Source: Alphaproteobacteria bacterium (GTDB taxonomy: Bacteria > Pseudomonadota > Alphaproteobacteria > UBA8366). Taken from it: a DNA stretch of 64,000 nt. Both the position numbers and the translations under genes were made by a program. The notes under the pieces were generated by a model that had not been told where the DNA came from, ran no database searches, and saw only the letters and a program-made list of their open reading frames with translations. The DNA is taken from positions 1 through 64,000 of the forward strand of contig JANQKC010000015.1 in assembly GCA_028281325.1 (NCBI GenBank), given 5' to 3'. Each line of letters starts with the position of its first letter. Within the stretch, counting starts at the first letter, position 1. Shown here piece after piece: positions 11,639-21,055 of this stretch.

Positions 11639-12310
11639 ATGACGATCCCCCATTCCTCGGACTCGCCGGACGGTCAGCCGGCCGCACCGGCGCTCGACTG
11701 CGGCATCTGCGATCGGCTGGTCGCGTTCCGCCGCGACAACCAATCGAAATTCCCCGCCTTCCATAATGCGCCGGTGGCGAGTTTCGGGCCGCTCGACGCG
11801 CGCGTGCTGATCGTCGGCCTGGCGCCCGGCCTGAAAGGCGCGAATCAGACCGGCCGTCCCTTCACCGGCGACTATGCGGGCGACCTGTTGTATCCGACGC
11901 TGCTGCGTTACGGCTTCGCCGAGGGCGACTACGGCGCGCACCCGGAGGACGGGTTGCGTCTGGTCGATTGCCGGATCACCAACGCGGTGCGCTGCGTCCC
12001 GCCGCAGAACAAGCCGGTGGGCGCCGAGATCAAGGCCTGCCGCCCCTTCCTGGCGAGCGAACTGGCGGCGCTGCCGCGGCTGCATACGGTGATCGCGCTC
12101 GGCGTGGTCGCCCACAACGCGGTGCTGGCCGCCAGCGGGCTGAAGCAAAACCACTGCAAATTCGCCCACAACACCCGCCATGCGCTACCCAGCGGCCTGA
12201 ACCTCACCGACAGCTACCACTGCTCCCGCTACAACACCAACACCGGCCGCCTGACCGAGGCGATGTTCCACGACGTGTTCGCGGGCGTGAAGGCGGGGTT
12301 GGCGGCGTAG
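11639..12310 (+). CDS. Uracil-DNA glycosylase, family 5 (UdgB-like)
   Basis: This 223-residue base-excision repair enzyme has the family signature GLAPGLKGANQTGRPFTGD at about 60-78. Cysteines expected to hold a 4Fe-4S cluster occur in CGICDRL, CRITNAVRC and SYHCSRY, and the late SYHCSRYNTNTGRLT motif is typical. Family 5 enzymes remove uracil and some other deaminated bases. The ATG at 11639 is chosen; an in-frame start 21 bases upstream would add only non-conserved residues. No GTTC-N7-GTTC LexA site was seen upstream. Confidence 0.9.
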   Translation: MTIPHSSDSPDGQPAAPALDCGICDRLVAFRRDNQSKFPAFHNAPVASFGPLDARVLIVGLAPGLKGANQTGRPFTGDYAGDLLYPTLLRYGFAEGDYGAHPEDGLRLVDCRITNAVRCVPPQNKPVGAEIKACRPFLASELAALPRLHTVIALGVVAHNAVLAASGLKQNHCKFAHNTRHALPSGLNLTDSYHCSRYNTNTGRLTEAMFHDVFAGVKAGLAA

Positions 12311-12340
12311 GCGTCTCCCAGGGTCCGCCGGGCCGGCGTT

Positions 12341-12940
12341 CTATTTCCCGGTCCTGAAGCGATAGCCGTAGCGCAGGCCGAGGGTGTCCATGCCCTCGTT
12401 TTCGTCCGCGGTGTAGGCGTTGGAGATGTGGTCGAAATAGACCGATAGGGCGTGCGGGCTGTCCTTGAACCGGTAGCCGATCTCGACCGGGATGTGAAAA
12501 AGAACGCGACTGCCCAATGCCTTGCGGTCGCGGTTCGTCAGGTCGAGATTGCCGTCGTGGACCGCGCCGCCCAGGCCAAGCCCGACGAAGAACCCGATCG
12601 TCAGCTCATACTGCCACCGGATGCCGACGTAGAGCTTCGATGTGTCGCCCGCCGTGTTGACGGAGCCGCCGAGCGCCGGCCGGATCGCGCCGCCGAGGAT
12701 GTCGAGCTTCGGCGCGAAAATCGCTTCGAGGTTGATGTCGATACCGGATTCACGGCGAAACCCGCTCCACAGGTCGGGCGTGTCGTGATGCAGGATGCCG
12801 ACTTTGACCTCATGCACCCATCGCGCAACGGCGGCTTCCGCCGCGTGTTCGTCCGCCGCCGCCTTCCCGGCCAGCGCTTGACCGAACAGCAGGACGGCAA
12901 CCGCCGTCGAGAGAAATCCAAGTCGCCGCGCTGTTTGCAT
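12341..12940 (-). CDS. PagL-like lipid A deacylase / acyloxyacyl hydrolase family outer-membrane protein
   Basis: This 199-residue protein has a signal peptide (hydrophobic about 8-25, likely cleaved after GKAAA) and alternating beta-strand segments ending in an aromatic residue (LGLRYGYRF), as in a small outer-membrane barrel. FDHISNAY matches the PagL active site, which uses His and Ser two residues apart. At the position where PagL has its catalytic Glu (14 after the His) this protein has Asp, in EGMDTLG. Function as a lipid A 3-O-deacylase is therefore likely by family but not assured. Confidence 0.72.
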   Translation of the reverse strand: MQTARRLGFLSTAVAVLLFGQALAGKAAADEHAAEAAVARWVHEVKVGILHHDTPDLWSGFRRESGIDINLEAIFAPKLDILGGAIRPALGGSVNTAGDTSKLYVGIRWQYELTIGFFVGLGLGGAVHDGNLDLTNRDRKALGSRVLFHIPVEIGYRFKDSPHALSVYFDHISNAYTADENEGMDTLGLRYGYRFRTGK

Positions 12941-13040
12941 AGGAAGCCTCCCCTACCGCGCCTCGCGCATGGGCCGATGCCGATTGATCGACACAAGCTT
13001 TTCGACAACCACTATGGCCGATCGGTCGGCCTTTCGGATA

Positions 13041-13511
13041 TCACCCCTTGTCCCGCATCAAGCGGGCCTTCTGCCGTTGCCAGTCGCGGGTCTTTTCCAA
13101 CTGGCGTTTGTCGTGTTTCTTGCGGCCTTTGGCGAGGCCGATTTCCAGCTTGGCGATGCCGCGCCGGTTGAAATAGATCTTCAGCGGCACCAGGGTCACG
13201 CCCTCGCGTTTCACCGCGCCCAGCAGCCGGTCGCGCTCGCGCTTGTGCACCAATAGCTTCTTGGGCCGGCGCGGTTCGTGATTGAATTTACCGGCGTTCG
13301 GATATTCCTGAATCGTGCAGTTCAGCAGATAGATATCGCCGTCCTTGGGGCCGGCATAGGCCTCCCCGAGGCTCGCCTTGCCCGCGCGCAGCGACTTCAC
13401 CTCGGTCCCCTGCAGGGCAAGGCCAGCTTCCAACGTCTCCTCGATGATATAGTCGCGGCGCGCCCTTCGGTTTTGCGCCACCGGCGGGCCGCCGTTCAAT
13501 CCTTCGGGCAT
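13041..13511 (-). CDS. smpB: SsrA-binding protein SmpB
   Basis: This 156-residue protein binds tmRNA and delivers it to stalled ribosomes. Conserved segments are [34 protein letters not shown] and [18 protein letters not shown], with the basic C-terminal tail [20 protein letters not shown] that enters the ribosomal mRNA channel. dapA lies just upstream on the same strand. The tmRNA gene itself was not found in the window. Confidence 0.96.
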   Translation of the reverse strand: MPEGLNGGPPVAQNRRARRDYIIEETLEAGLALQGTEVKSLRAGKASLGEAYAGPKDGDIYLLNCTIQEYPNAGKFNHEPRRPKKLLVHKRERDRLLGAVKREGVTLVPLKIYFNRRGIAKLEIGLAKGRKKHDKRQLEKTRDWQRQKARLMRDKG

Positions 13512-13625
13512 GGCAGTATCGTGTCGCGGTCTCTATCGGTCGTGTTGTGTCCAGGCACGCGCCATCTCCGGCACGCCGGCGCCGGAGACCACATCAAAAG
13601 CATCGAATGCGCGCGGTTTCCGCCC

Positions 13626-14504
13626 CTAGTTGATCAGGCCGCAATGCACCATCGCATCCCGCACCGTCGCTTCGCCATCCGGGGTCAACGGCGTGATCGG
13701 CAGGCGCACCTTGGGGTCGCATTTGCCGAGCAGGCTGGCGCCGTATTTGGCGGGCGCCGGGCTCGGCTCGCAGAACATCGCGTCATGCAACGGCAACAGC
13801 CGGTCGCGCAGGGTATCGAAGGTGTCGAAATCCTTCTCCTGCCACGCCACATGCAACTCGGAGCAGAGTTTCGGGGCCACGTTCGACGTCACCGAGATAC
13901 AGCCGACGCCGCCCTGCGCCAGGAAGGCCGCCACGGTCGCGTCCTCGCCCGAGAGCTGGCAGAAATCCTTGCCCGCCGTCAGCCGCGTCGCCAAGGGGCG
14001 CGCCAGATCGGCGGTCGCGTCCTTCACGCCGACGATATTCGGAATCTTCGCCAGCCGCGCCATCGTGTCGACGTCGATGTCGACGATCGACCGGCCCGGG
14101 ATGTTGTAGACGATCACAGGGATATCGGCCGACTCCGCCACGGCCTTGAAATGCTGGTAGAGCCCTTCCTGCGACGGCTTGTTGTAGTAGGGAGCGACGC
14201 TCAAAACGCCGTCCGCGCCGACGGATTTCGCATGTTTGGTGAATTCGACGGCTTCGTCGGTGCTGTTCGAGCCCGCCCCCGCGATCACGGGCACCCGCCC
14301 GGCGGCGGCCTCGACGCACAAGTCGACGACGCGTTTGTGTTCGTCATGGTTGAGCGTCGGCGACTCGCCGGTCGTTCCGACCGGCACCAGACCATGCGTG
14401 CCCTCGACGATCTGCCAGTCCACGAAGGCCTGGAAACCGTCCTCGTCGATCCCGCCGTTCTTGAACGGCGTAATCAGGGCCGTGAGCGAACCCTTGAACA
14501 TCAT
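13626..14504 (-). CDS. dapA: 4-hydroxy-tetrahydrodipicolinate synthase
   Basis: This 292-residue aldolase-fold enzyme condenses pyruvate with aspartate semialdehyde in the lysine/diaminopimelate pathway. The Schiff-base Lys161 (IVGVKDAT) and catalytic Tyr133 (VIVYNIPGR) are at their usual positions, and the GTTGESPTL substrate loop at 43-51 is intact. It is divergent from the lytic transglycosylase gene and lies 114 bases upstream of smpB. A GC-rich 8-bp hairpin (13565-13588) lies in that gap without a T-run. Confidence 0.96.
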   Translation of the reverse strand: MMFKGSLTALITPFKNGGIDEDGFQAFVDWQIVEGTHGLVPVGTTGESPTLNHDEHKRVVDLCVEAAAGRVPVIAGAGSNSTDEAVEFTKHAKSVGADGVLSVAPYYNKPSQEGLYQHFKAVAESADIPVIVYNIPGRSIVDIDVDTMARLAKIPNIVGVKDATADLARPLATRLTAGKDFCQLSGEDATVAAFLAQGGVGCISVTSNVAPKLCSELHVAWQEKDFDTFDTLRDRLLPLHDAMFCEPSPAPAKYGASLLGKCDPKVRLPITPLTPDGEATVRDAMVHCGLIN

Positions 14505-14691
14505 GCGTTCTCCGCAGAATACCTACTGTTGCGGCCACCATACTGCTAAGCCAGGGGATGCAGCAAGCGGCTTGACCGCCGTGCGGGCGAACCAAAGGAA
14601 AGAGTTTCGGGATCAGCCATGTTGTTGGATTCCGGGATTTCAAATAAGCTCCCGCCTCGATTGGTGAATGAATACTATTCGGTGATCCGAC

Positions 14692-16755
14692 GTGCGGCGA
14701 ATATTACGCCTTTACGTTCCGTATATTGCGGTTTTCGGGATATTCGGCGGGGTGCTGACGGCAACCGTCCCCTCCGCCGCCGAAACCCTAACCAAGCAGC
14801 AGCGCGCCCTTTACCTCAAAGCGCTCGACCTCGCGGATCGCGACCAATGGGCCGAGGTCAAGAAACTCACAGCCCGCGGCGGCAATAGCGCGGCCGACAA
14901 GATCCTCGAATGGATGCGCCTGCGGTCGGCGAAAGTACGGGCCGGTTTCCCCGAGGTCTCGGCCTTCATCAAAGCCAACCCGGCCTGGCCCGATCAGGAC
15001 AAATTGCGCCGCCGCGCCGAAGAGAGGATGGGCGGCCTGCCGACCGCCGACGTGCTGGCCTGGTTCGATGAATACCCGATGGAATCCCCGGACGGCGCCT
15101 ACCATTGGGCCAACGCGTTGGAGGCCGTCGGCCGCGACGACGACGCCGCCAAGGCCGTCCGCCGCGCCTGGATCACGATGGAGCTGGGGCCCAAACAGGC
15201 GGCGGATTTCAAGTCCCGGTATCGAAAGTATATCGGCCAGAACGAGGAGATCGCGAAACTCGAATACCTGCTGTGGGAGCGCGAGGTTCGCGCGTCGCGG
15301 CGACAGATGCGCAAGGTGCCGCCGGAATGGCGGCGTCTGGCGCAAGCGCGCATCGCGCTGATGATCCGCGCCGGAAATGCGTCCTCCCTGCTGCGCCGGG
15401 TCAAGCCCGACATGGTGAAGAACCAGGGCATCGTTTTCGAGCGTGTGCGCTGGCGGCGACGCGCGAAACGCATGGACGACGCGATCGACATGCTGCTGGC
15501 GAACCGGCCGGTCAATCCGAGCCGGCCGGACCGGTGGTGGCGCGAACGGAATTTCCTCGCACGGTGGGCGTTGAAGGAAGAGCGGATGGATCTCGCCTAC
15601 CGCCTTGCGAGCGAGCACGGGCAAAAAAGCGGCATCGGGTTCGCCGGGGCGGAATGGCTGGCCGGGTGGATCGCCCTGCGGAAGCTGGACAAGCCCGGCG
15701 CGGCGTTTCGACATTTCAAAGCGCTGTACGACAATGTGCAATTCCCCGTCAGCCGCTCGCGCGGCGCCTACTGGGCCGCGCGGGCGCTGGAGGCGAAAGA
15801 GCGGCACGGCGACGCCACGACCTGGTATCGCACCGCCGCCCGGTATATGACCCGCTTTTACGGCCAGGTCGCGTCCGGGCATGTGCTAGCGGCCGAACGG
15901 CCCACGCTGCCGCCGGAACCCGAGCCGGACGATGCCGACCGCCGCCGCTTCGAGGCGCATGACGCGGTGCGCGCGATCCGCGTGCTGGCGCAGTTGGACC
16001 GGCGGCGCGACATCAAGCGGTTCCTGCACGGTTTGGCGGAGGATGCGACAACCGCCACGGACTGGGTGCTCGCCGCCCGCCTCGCGCAAGAGATGGGCCG
16101 GCACGACGTCAGCGTCTCCATCGCGAAGCGCGCGGCGCGCGAGGGCGTCATTCTCAGCGTGACCGGCTATCCGGCCCTGGAACCCGTCAGCGACGGCGGC
16201 GAGGATTTCCCCGATCCGGCGCTGATCTTTTCGGTGGTGCGGCAGGAAAGCGCGTTCGACACCAAGGCGGTCAGCCACGCCGGCGCACGCGGGCTGATGC
16301 AGATCATGCCGCAGACGGCCCTGCGGGTCGCCCGCAAGCTCAAGCTGCCCTATTCGCGCAACCGGCTGACCCGCGACCCGGCCTATAACCTGCGGCTCGG
16401 CCAAGCCTATCTGGCCAACATGATCCGCGATTACGACGGATCCTTGATTCTTGCGCTCGCGGCCTATAACGCCGGCCCACTGCGGGTCGAGCGTTGGCTG
16501 CGGCGCAATGGCGATCCGGGACCCAGCATCTACGACGCGATCGATTGGATCGAATCCATTCCGTTCACCGAGACCCGGACCTATGTCCAGCGCGTGCTGG
16601 AGAATCTGACCGTTTACCGGGGCCGCGCGGATGGTCTAAACATGGCGCTCACCTTGGCCGCGATGGAACCGGGTCCGTTTGAGGATTCGGCAGGGCGCAC
16701 CGACCGGATCGCCGGCGATCCCCTGCAAGACGGAGAGGATTTTGCCGGACCCTAA
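14692..16755 (+). CDS. slt: Soluble lytic murein transglycosylase
   Basis: This 687-residue periplasmic enzyme cleaves peptidoglycan glycan strands to 1,6-anhydro products. After a signal peptide (hydrophobic about 7-28) comes a long alpha-helical superhelix region of roughly 450 residues. The C-terminal GH23 domain has catalytic Glu519 in VVRQESAFD, then GARGLMQIMP, NLRLGQAYL and ALAAYNAGP. The GTG start fits the signal peptide. The 3' end overlaps the start of the haloacid dehalogenase gene by 14 bases. Confidence 0.93.
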   Translation: MRRILRLYVPYIAVFGIFGGVLTATVPSAAETLTKQQRALYLKALDLADRDQWAEVKKLTARGGNSAADKILEWMRLRSAKVRAGFPEVSAFIKANPAWPDQDKLRRRAEERMGGLPTADVLAWFDEYPMESPDGAYHWANALEAVGRDDDAAKAVRRAWITMELGPKQAADFKSRYRKYIGQNEEIAKLEYLLWEREVRASRRQMRKVPPEWRRLAQARIALMIRAGNASSLLRRVKPDMVKNQGIVFERVRWRRRAKRMDDAIDMLLANRPVNPSRPDRWWRERNFLARWALKEERMDLAYRLASEHGQKSGIGFAGAEWLAGWIALRKLDKPGAAFRHFKALYDNVQFPVSRSRGAYWAARALEAKERHGDATTWYRTAARYMTRFYGQVASGHVLAAERPTLPPEPEPDDADRRRFEAHDAVRAIRVLAQLDRRRDIKRFLHGLAEDATTATDWVLAARLAQEMGRHDVSVSIAKRAAREGVILSVTGYPALEPVSDGGEDFPDPALIFSVVRQESAFDTKAVSHAGARGLMQIMPQTALRVARKLKLPYSRNRLTRDPAYNLRLGQAYLANMIRDYDGSLILALAAYNAGPLRVERWLRRNGDPGPSIYDAIDWIESIPFTETRTYVQRVLENLTVYRGRADGLNMALTLAAMEPGPFEDSAGRTDRIAGDPLQDGEDFAGP

Positions 16756-17431
16756 ACTACGCGATATCAAGGCCTGCGTCTTCGACGCGTATGGCACCTT
16801 GTTCGACGTGTTTTCCGTCGCCGACGGCGTTCGCGCCGCGATCGGGGACGACGCCGACCGCGTCACCGCCCTTTGGCGACAGAAGCAACTCGAATACACA
16901 TGGCTGCGCAGCCTGATGAAGGCGCACGCGGATTTCTGGCAAGTCACCCGTGAGGCGCTGGACTTTTCATTGAGCACGGTCGGCAACGACGATCCGGCGC
17001 TGCGTGACGACCTGTTGGACCTGTATCTCAGCCTCGACACCTATCCCGAAGTCACGGATGTATTGGCGGCGTTGCGCGACAACGGCATTCCACGCGCCAT
17101 CCTGTCGAACGGCGCGCCGCCGATGCTCGACGCCGCCGTCCGGTCCGCCGGGATAGCGAATCTACTCGACGAGATATTCTCGGTCGAGGATGTCAGCATC
17201 TACAAGCCCGATGATTCCGTATATCAGATCGCCGTCGACAGCCTGCGGTGCGAGCCGGCGCAGATTTGCTTCATGTCGTCGAATGCATGGGATGTCGCGG
17301 GCGCCGCGCATTTCGGCTTTACGGTCGTCTGGATCAACCGGTTCGGCCAAGTGCCGGAGCGCCTGCCCGGCAAGCCGGTCGAGGAACTCAACAGCCTGGA
17401 AACACTGCCGTCGATTCTCGGCCTGACGTAA
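16742..17431 (+). CDS. Haloacid dehalogenase, type II
   Basis: This 229-residue HAD-superfamily enzyme is of the L-2-haloacid dehalogenase type. The nucleophile is Asp15 in FDAYGTLFD, followed by LSNGAPPML (motif II), YKPDDSVYQ (motif III Lys) and MSSNAWDVAGA (motif IV), the last being characteristic of dehalogenases rather than phosphatases. The TTG start is preferred because GGAGAGG lies a few bases upstream; an earlier in-frame TTG would add 21 unconserved residues. It overlaps slt and probably shares its transcript. Confidence 0.88.
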   Translation: MPDPKLRDIKACVFDAYGTLFDVFSVADGVRAAIGDDADRVTALWRQKQLEYTWLRSLMKAHADFWQVTREALDFSLSTVGNDDPALRDDLLDLYLSLDTYPEVTDVLAALRDNGIPRAILSNGAPPMLDAAVRSAGIANLLDEIFSVEDVSIYKPDDSVYQIAVDSLRCEPAQICFMSSNAWDVAGAAHFGFTVVWINRFGQVPERLPGKPVEELNSLETLPSILGLT

Positions 17432-17460
17432 TAGAAAAGGTAATTGAGGCCGTATCCCCC

Positions 17461-18309
17461 GTGCGCCCCTTTCGCGAACATCGCTATACCACCCACGACG
17501 GTCTATCGTTGTACTATCGGGAGTACGGCGATCCGCTGTCGCCCCAAACGCCGATCCTGTGCCTGCCCGGTCTCGCCCGAAACTCGAAGGACTTCCATAG
17601 GCTTGCGTCACGATTGTCGGCGGACCGGTGGGTCGTTTGCCCGGACTACCGTGGGCGCGGGCAAAGCGACTACGACCCGAATCCCGATAACTATCAACCG
17701 ACGATCTATCTTCAGGATATTCGCCATTTGCTGGCCGCGACCGGCATGCACCGCGCGGTGGTCATCGGGACATCGATGGGCGGCCTGTTGGCGACCGGTC
17801 TGGGCATCGTGCTGCCCAGCCTGCTGGCGGGTGTCGTGCTCAACGATATCGGACCCGAGTTCGAGGACAACGGCATCGAACGCATCATGGACTATCTCGG
17901 CGTCGACTGCCCCCACCCCGATTGGGAACAAGCGGTGGCCACCTTCAAGGAGCGTTTCCCGACGCTATCGTTCGACACCGAGGAGTTATGGCGCGAGGCG
18001 GCCGAGGCAACATGGCGGGAGCGCGAGGACGGCCTGCTTCACGTGGACTGGGATGTGAAAATCGTGCTGCCGATAGCGCAAAACCGGGAGTTGCCCGACC
18101 TTTGGGCGCTTTTCCGCACGTTGCGCAACGTGCCGACCCTCGCCGTGCGCGGCAGCGTCAGCGACGTGCTGTCCGCCGAGACGTTCGACCGCATGGCGGA
18201 GGAACACCCGAAGCTGGACCGGTTGTGTCTGGACGGCGTCGGGCACGTCCCGTCCCTGTTCGAACCCGAATCGACCGAAGCGATCGACCGGTTACTGGCG
18301 CAAGTTTGA
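17461..18309 (+). CDS. Alpha/beta hydrolase
   Basis: This 282-residue alpha/beta-hydrolase-fold protein has its nucleophile Ser105 in GTSMGG, the PDYRGRGQSD strand-turn typical of lipase/esterase-like members, and a late catalytic His in GVGHVPSL. The open frame runs far upstream inside the dehalogenase gene, but conserved sequence begins at the GTG of VRPFREHRY. It follows the dehalogenase by 29 bases, suggesting co-transcription. The substrate is unknown. Confidence 0.82.
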   Translation: MRPFREHRYTTHDGLSLYYREYGDPLSPQTPILCLPGLARNSKDFHRLASRLSADRWVVCPDYRGRGQSDYDPNPDNYQPTIYLQDIRHLLAATGMHRAVVIGTSMGGLLATGLGIVLPSLLAGVVLNDIGPEFEDNGIERIMDYLGVDCPHPDWEQAVATFKERFPTLSFDTEELWREAAEATWREREDGLLHVDWDVKIVLPIAQNRELPDLWALFRTLRNVPTLAVRGSVSDVLSAETFDRMAEEHPKLDRLCLDGVGHVPSLFEPESTEAIDRLLAQV

Positions 18310-18341
18310 TCCCGACTGCGAGATAGCCGGGATCGGCCCGA

Positions 18342-18923
18342 TCAACGGAAGACCTTCTTGGCGGCTTCCTGCCCCTTGGCGGCCGCCGCGGCGACACCGC
18401 TCTTGGCCTTCGGCGCAGCGTCCTTCTTCGTCTGCTCCTTCTCGTTCTCATAAACGAGATTCGGCGCGGCCTTATCCTTGGCGCCCGCATCGCCGTCTTT
18501 CGCCGACTGATCGCCATTATGGGCAGACACGTCGACATGACGGCACAGCCCCTGAATGAACGCGCCGGCCTCGATGGCGAGGCTTTCGTGGACGATGTCG
18601 CCGGTCACCTTCGCGGTCCGGGCCAATTCGACCTGCTTACCGTTGATCTGTCCCTTTACCGTGCCGGCGACATGAACCGTCGCGGCGACGATCGCCCCGC
18701 TGACGATCGCATGTTCACCCACGGTAACGGAGCTGCTGCGAACGTCGCCTTCGACCGCGCCATCGATCTGAATATCCCCTTCGGATTCCAAATCACCGGT
18801 CACGCGCAGATTCGCGCTGACGATCGACGGCGCAACGCCGGGAGAGGTCAATTTTGGCACTGTCACACTCCGGCTCGAGCCGCTGTCACTCTTCGTCTCG
18901 GTTTTACTACCCTTTGAAAACAT
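18342..18923 (-). CDS. bac: Bactofilin (polymer-forming cytoskeletal protein)
   Basis: This 193-residue protein has a central beta-helical bactofilin domain (about 25-125) with hydrophobic/Gly-rich repeats such as VTGDLESEGDIQIDGAVEGDV. It is flanked by a disordered N-terminus and a Lys/Ala-rich C-terminal tail. Bactofilins polymerise without nucleotide and localise envelope enzymes. Its start codon lies inside the 3' end of the M23 peptidase gene (17-base overlap), a common pairing that suggests the filament positions that peptidase. Confidence 0.92.
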   Translation of the reverse strand: MFSKGSKTETKSDSGSSRSVTVPKLTSPGVAPSIVSANLRVTGDLESEGDIQIDGAVEGDVRSSSVTVGEHAIVSGAIVAATVHVAGTVKGQINGKQVELARTAKVTGDIVHESLAIEAGAFIQGLCRHVDVSAHNGDQSAKDGDAGAKDKAAPNLVYENEKEQTKKDAAPKAKSGVAAAAAKGQEAAKKVFR

Positions 18924-20613
18924 AGCGACCTGCCTTGATAAACTTTTCAGGATTTATGGGTTTCCCATCGAAACGCACTTCGTAATGCACATGCGGCCCG
19001 GTGCTGCGACCGGTGCTGCCGAGAAGCCCAATTCGGTGCCGATGCCCAACTTCCTCGCCCCGTTTCACGAGGACCTTGAGAAGATGGCCATAGCGCGTGC
19101 GAATACCATATCCATGGTCGATCTCGACCATCTTTCCGTAGCGGCCTTTCCGTCCGGCAAAGACGACCTTGCCCGGGGCCGTGGCGAACACCGGCGCGCC
19201 GCGCCATCCCGCCAGATCGACGCCGTAATGCATCGCCTTCTTCTTGGTGAACGGATCGCGGCGAACGCCGAACGGGCTGGCCTGATGATAGAAATCGACC
19301 GGCGAGACCAGCGGAACCCGCTTCAACAGCGAGCGCAAGCCAGCCCATCGGGTGAGCTGCGTATCGATTTCGGAGACGCTGCCCGGCAACCCGTTGCCGT
19401 CTTCGGTCGCGCTGGCGACCTCAAACAACGGCCCGCCCTGGCCGGGCGCTATACGGGTCGCCCGTTCGAGGACCTTGTCGAGTTCCAGCCCGGTCATCAT
19501 GATCAGCCGTTCGGCTTCCTCGATATTCTTGACCGTGCGTTCGCCCAGGCGATCCAGGACATTGCCTTGGGCCGCGTGCAAATCGTTCAAACGACCGAGC
19601 AACGCGACGGTCCGTTGGCGTAACCGAACGGTCGCGCCGTCATGATTGATATGACCATCGAGTTCTTTGCTGTCCTCGCGATCCATGCCGTTCAGGGAAA
19701 CACCTTCCGACCCGGTGGCCTTCTCCAACCGGTCGAGCACTTTCTCCAGATCGACTTCCGCCAGTTTGGCGCGCTTGCGGGCCGTTTCGATCCCGCTTTC
19801 GAGACCGCCGACACGCGACGCCAACGCATCGCGCTGGTCTTCGACCTGTTCCTTCGATTCGCGGTTCAGCGCGAGCGAATCGCTCAACTCGGCGACCCGG
19901 CGTTCGAGATAGGCGCCATCGGTCCGCGACCGGATCAGTTTTTCCTCCAGTTCGGCGACGCGTTCGCGTAGCTTCGTCCGCGTCTTGATGATTTGGTCGC
20001 GCTCGTGGCCTGCAAGCTTGAGTTCGGTTTTGATTTTTTTCAGCGACCCTTCGAGCAGCACGTTCGTTTCGGTCATCTGCTGCACTTTGTGGTCAATGTC
20101 TTTGAGATGACCGCGCAGACTTCCCGACGGCTGGTCGGAGGCGTCGAGTTCCGAGACCGACAGGTTGGGAGACTTTTTCGACGGTTTGCGGGCCGCCTTT
20201 CCGCCGCGTTTCGTCGCCGCATCCGCCGCGTTTACGGCTTCGCTGACTTGCGACAACAGGTTTTCCTGACTCTCGCGCAGATTCGACGTAACCGACGCCA
20301 CCTTTTTCTGGTAGCTGAGGACTTCTTCGAATAAGTCCTCATAGGCGACGCGCGCTTCGCGGATTTCGTCATTCTTGACCTGAATGACGCCGCTTTTGAC
20401 GGTCGACATCAAGGTCATGCCAATTCCCCAAACGCCAACGGCCATCGCGACCAAGAAGGCGCTGATCTGCAAGCGGCGGGTCAGGGGAATGAAATGGACA
20501 CGTCCTTGCGACCGGAGAATAAGCTCGCGTTCGCGGAACAGCTCGTCCATGAATTCAACTACGGAACGACCGCCATGAACTAGACGGTGTATGAAACGAT
20601 CCACCGGCAGCAT
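18907..20613 (-). CDS. M23 (LytM-type) metallopeptidase with coiled coil
   Basis: This 568-residue protein has a cytoplasmic N-terminus, one membrane segment at about 49-70, a long periplasmic coiled coil (about 80-290, Lys/Glu/Arg/Leu rich), and a C-terminal M23 domain. The zinc ligands are all present: His462 and Asp466 (HYGVDLAG) and His541/His543 (GPHVHYE). It is thus predicted to be an active peptidoglycan endopeptidase rather than an EnvC/NlpD-type activator. The overlap with bactofilin points to a role in cell shape or polar growth. Confidence 0.92.
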   Translation of the reverse strand: MLPVDRFIHRLVHGGRSVVEFMDELFRERELILRSQGRVHFIPLTRRLQISAFLVAMAVGVWGIGMTLMSTVKSGVIQVKNDEIREARVAYEDLFEEVLSYQKKVASVTSNLRESQENLLSQVSEAVNAADAATKRGGKAARKPSKKSPNLSVSELDASDQPSGSLRGHLKDIDHKVQQMTETNVLLEGSLKKIKTELKLAGHERDQIIKTRTKLRERVAELEEKLIRSRTDGAYLERRVAELSDSLALNRESKEQVEDQRDALASRVGGLESGIETARKRAKLAEVDLEKVLDRLEKATGSEGVSLNGMDREDSKELDGHINHDGATVRLRQRTVALLGRLNDLHAAQGNVLDRLGERTVKNIEEAERLIMMTGLELDKVLERATRIAPGQGGPLFEVASATEDGNGLPGSVSEIDTQLTRWAGLRSLLKRVPLVSPVDFYHQASPFGVRRDPFTKKKAMHYGVDLAGWRGAPVFATAPGKVVFAGRKGRYGKMVEIDHGYGIRTRYGHLLKVLVKRGEEVGHRHRIGLLGSTGRSTGPHVHYEVRFDGKPINPEKFIKAGRYVFKG

Positions 20614-21055
20614 CCCAACCCAACCTCGGAGATTGTGTTTTTAATCGTTGAACGAATAGATGTCGGATGTCGCCGTGCGGCAAAGGATGATGTGGACCAT
20701 CCTGTCGACTCAGTCACCATGCTCCCTCCCAAAATTCGACGCCTACTGGACCCGTTGCGTCAAATCCCCCTCTCAATCACTCCGCGAAGTTATCGGCTGA
20801 CGAGAGCAAAAACAAGGTCCACAAAATCGCCGCGGCATGAAACTAATGCATCCGACCCAGCCGCTAACGCGTTGACCAGGGCGAGTTTCCTAGATTTACC
20901 TTAATGAACGGTTAAGCTCACCCGTCAAGCGGTGTTCGTAGCCCCTGGTAACAGAAGGGTTTTCGCGAATCTTAACGCGTGCAAGATGCCCCCGCCGGTT
21001 AACAGGGTAAACGCAGATTCACAAAGGACATCGACCCGACCGGACCAAACGCCTG
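20614..21055. other. Intergenic region upstream of the M23/bactofilin operon
   Basis: These 442 bases hold no gene that could be supported. They lie upstream of the M23 gene and just past the permease stop, so they should carry the M23/bactofilin promoter. A full CtrA-type box is at 20901-20915 (listed separately). Two GANTC methylation-type sites, GAATC near 20968 and GATTC near 21016, lie within about 110 bases of it. Confidence 0.5.
20901..20915. promoter_or_regulatory. CtrA-type binding site
   Basis: TTAA-TGAACGG-TTAA matches the full CtrA consensus TTAA-N7-TTAA exactly. It lies about 290 bases upstream of the M23 peptidase start. CtrA is the alphaproteobacterial cell-cycle response regulator and often controls envelope and division genes. 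Confidence 0.45.

Noticed and set aside
13565..13588. GC-rich hairpin between dapA and smpB as a terminator
   Set aside because: An 8-bp stem is present, but no T-run follows on either strand.
16679..16741. Upstream TTG start for the haloacid dehalogenase
   Set aside because: No ribosome-binding site, and the extra 21 residues precede the normal family N-terminus; TTG at 16742 has GGAGAGG in front.
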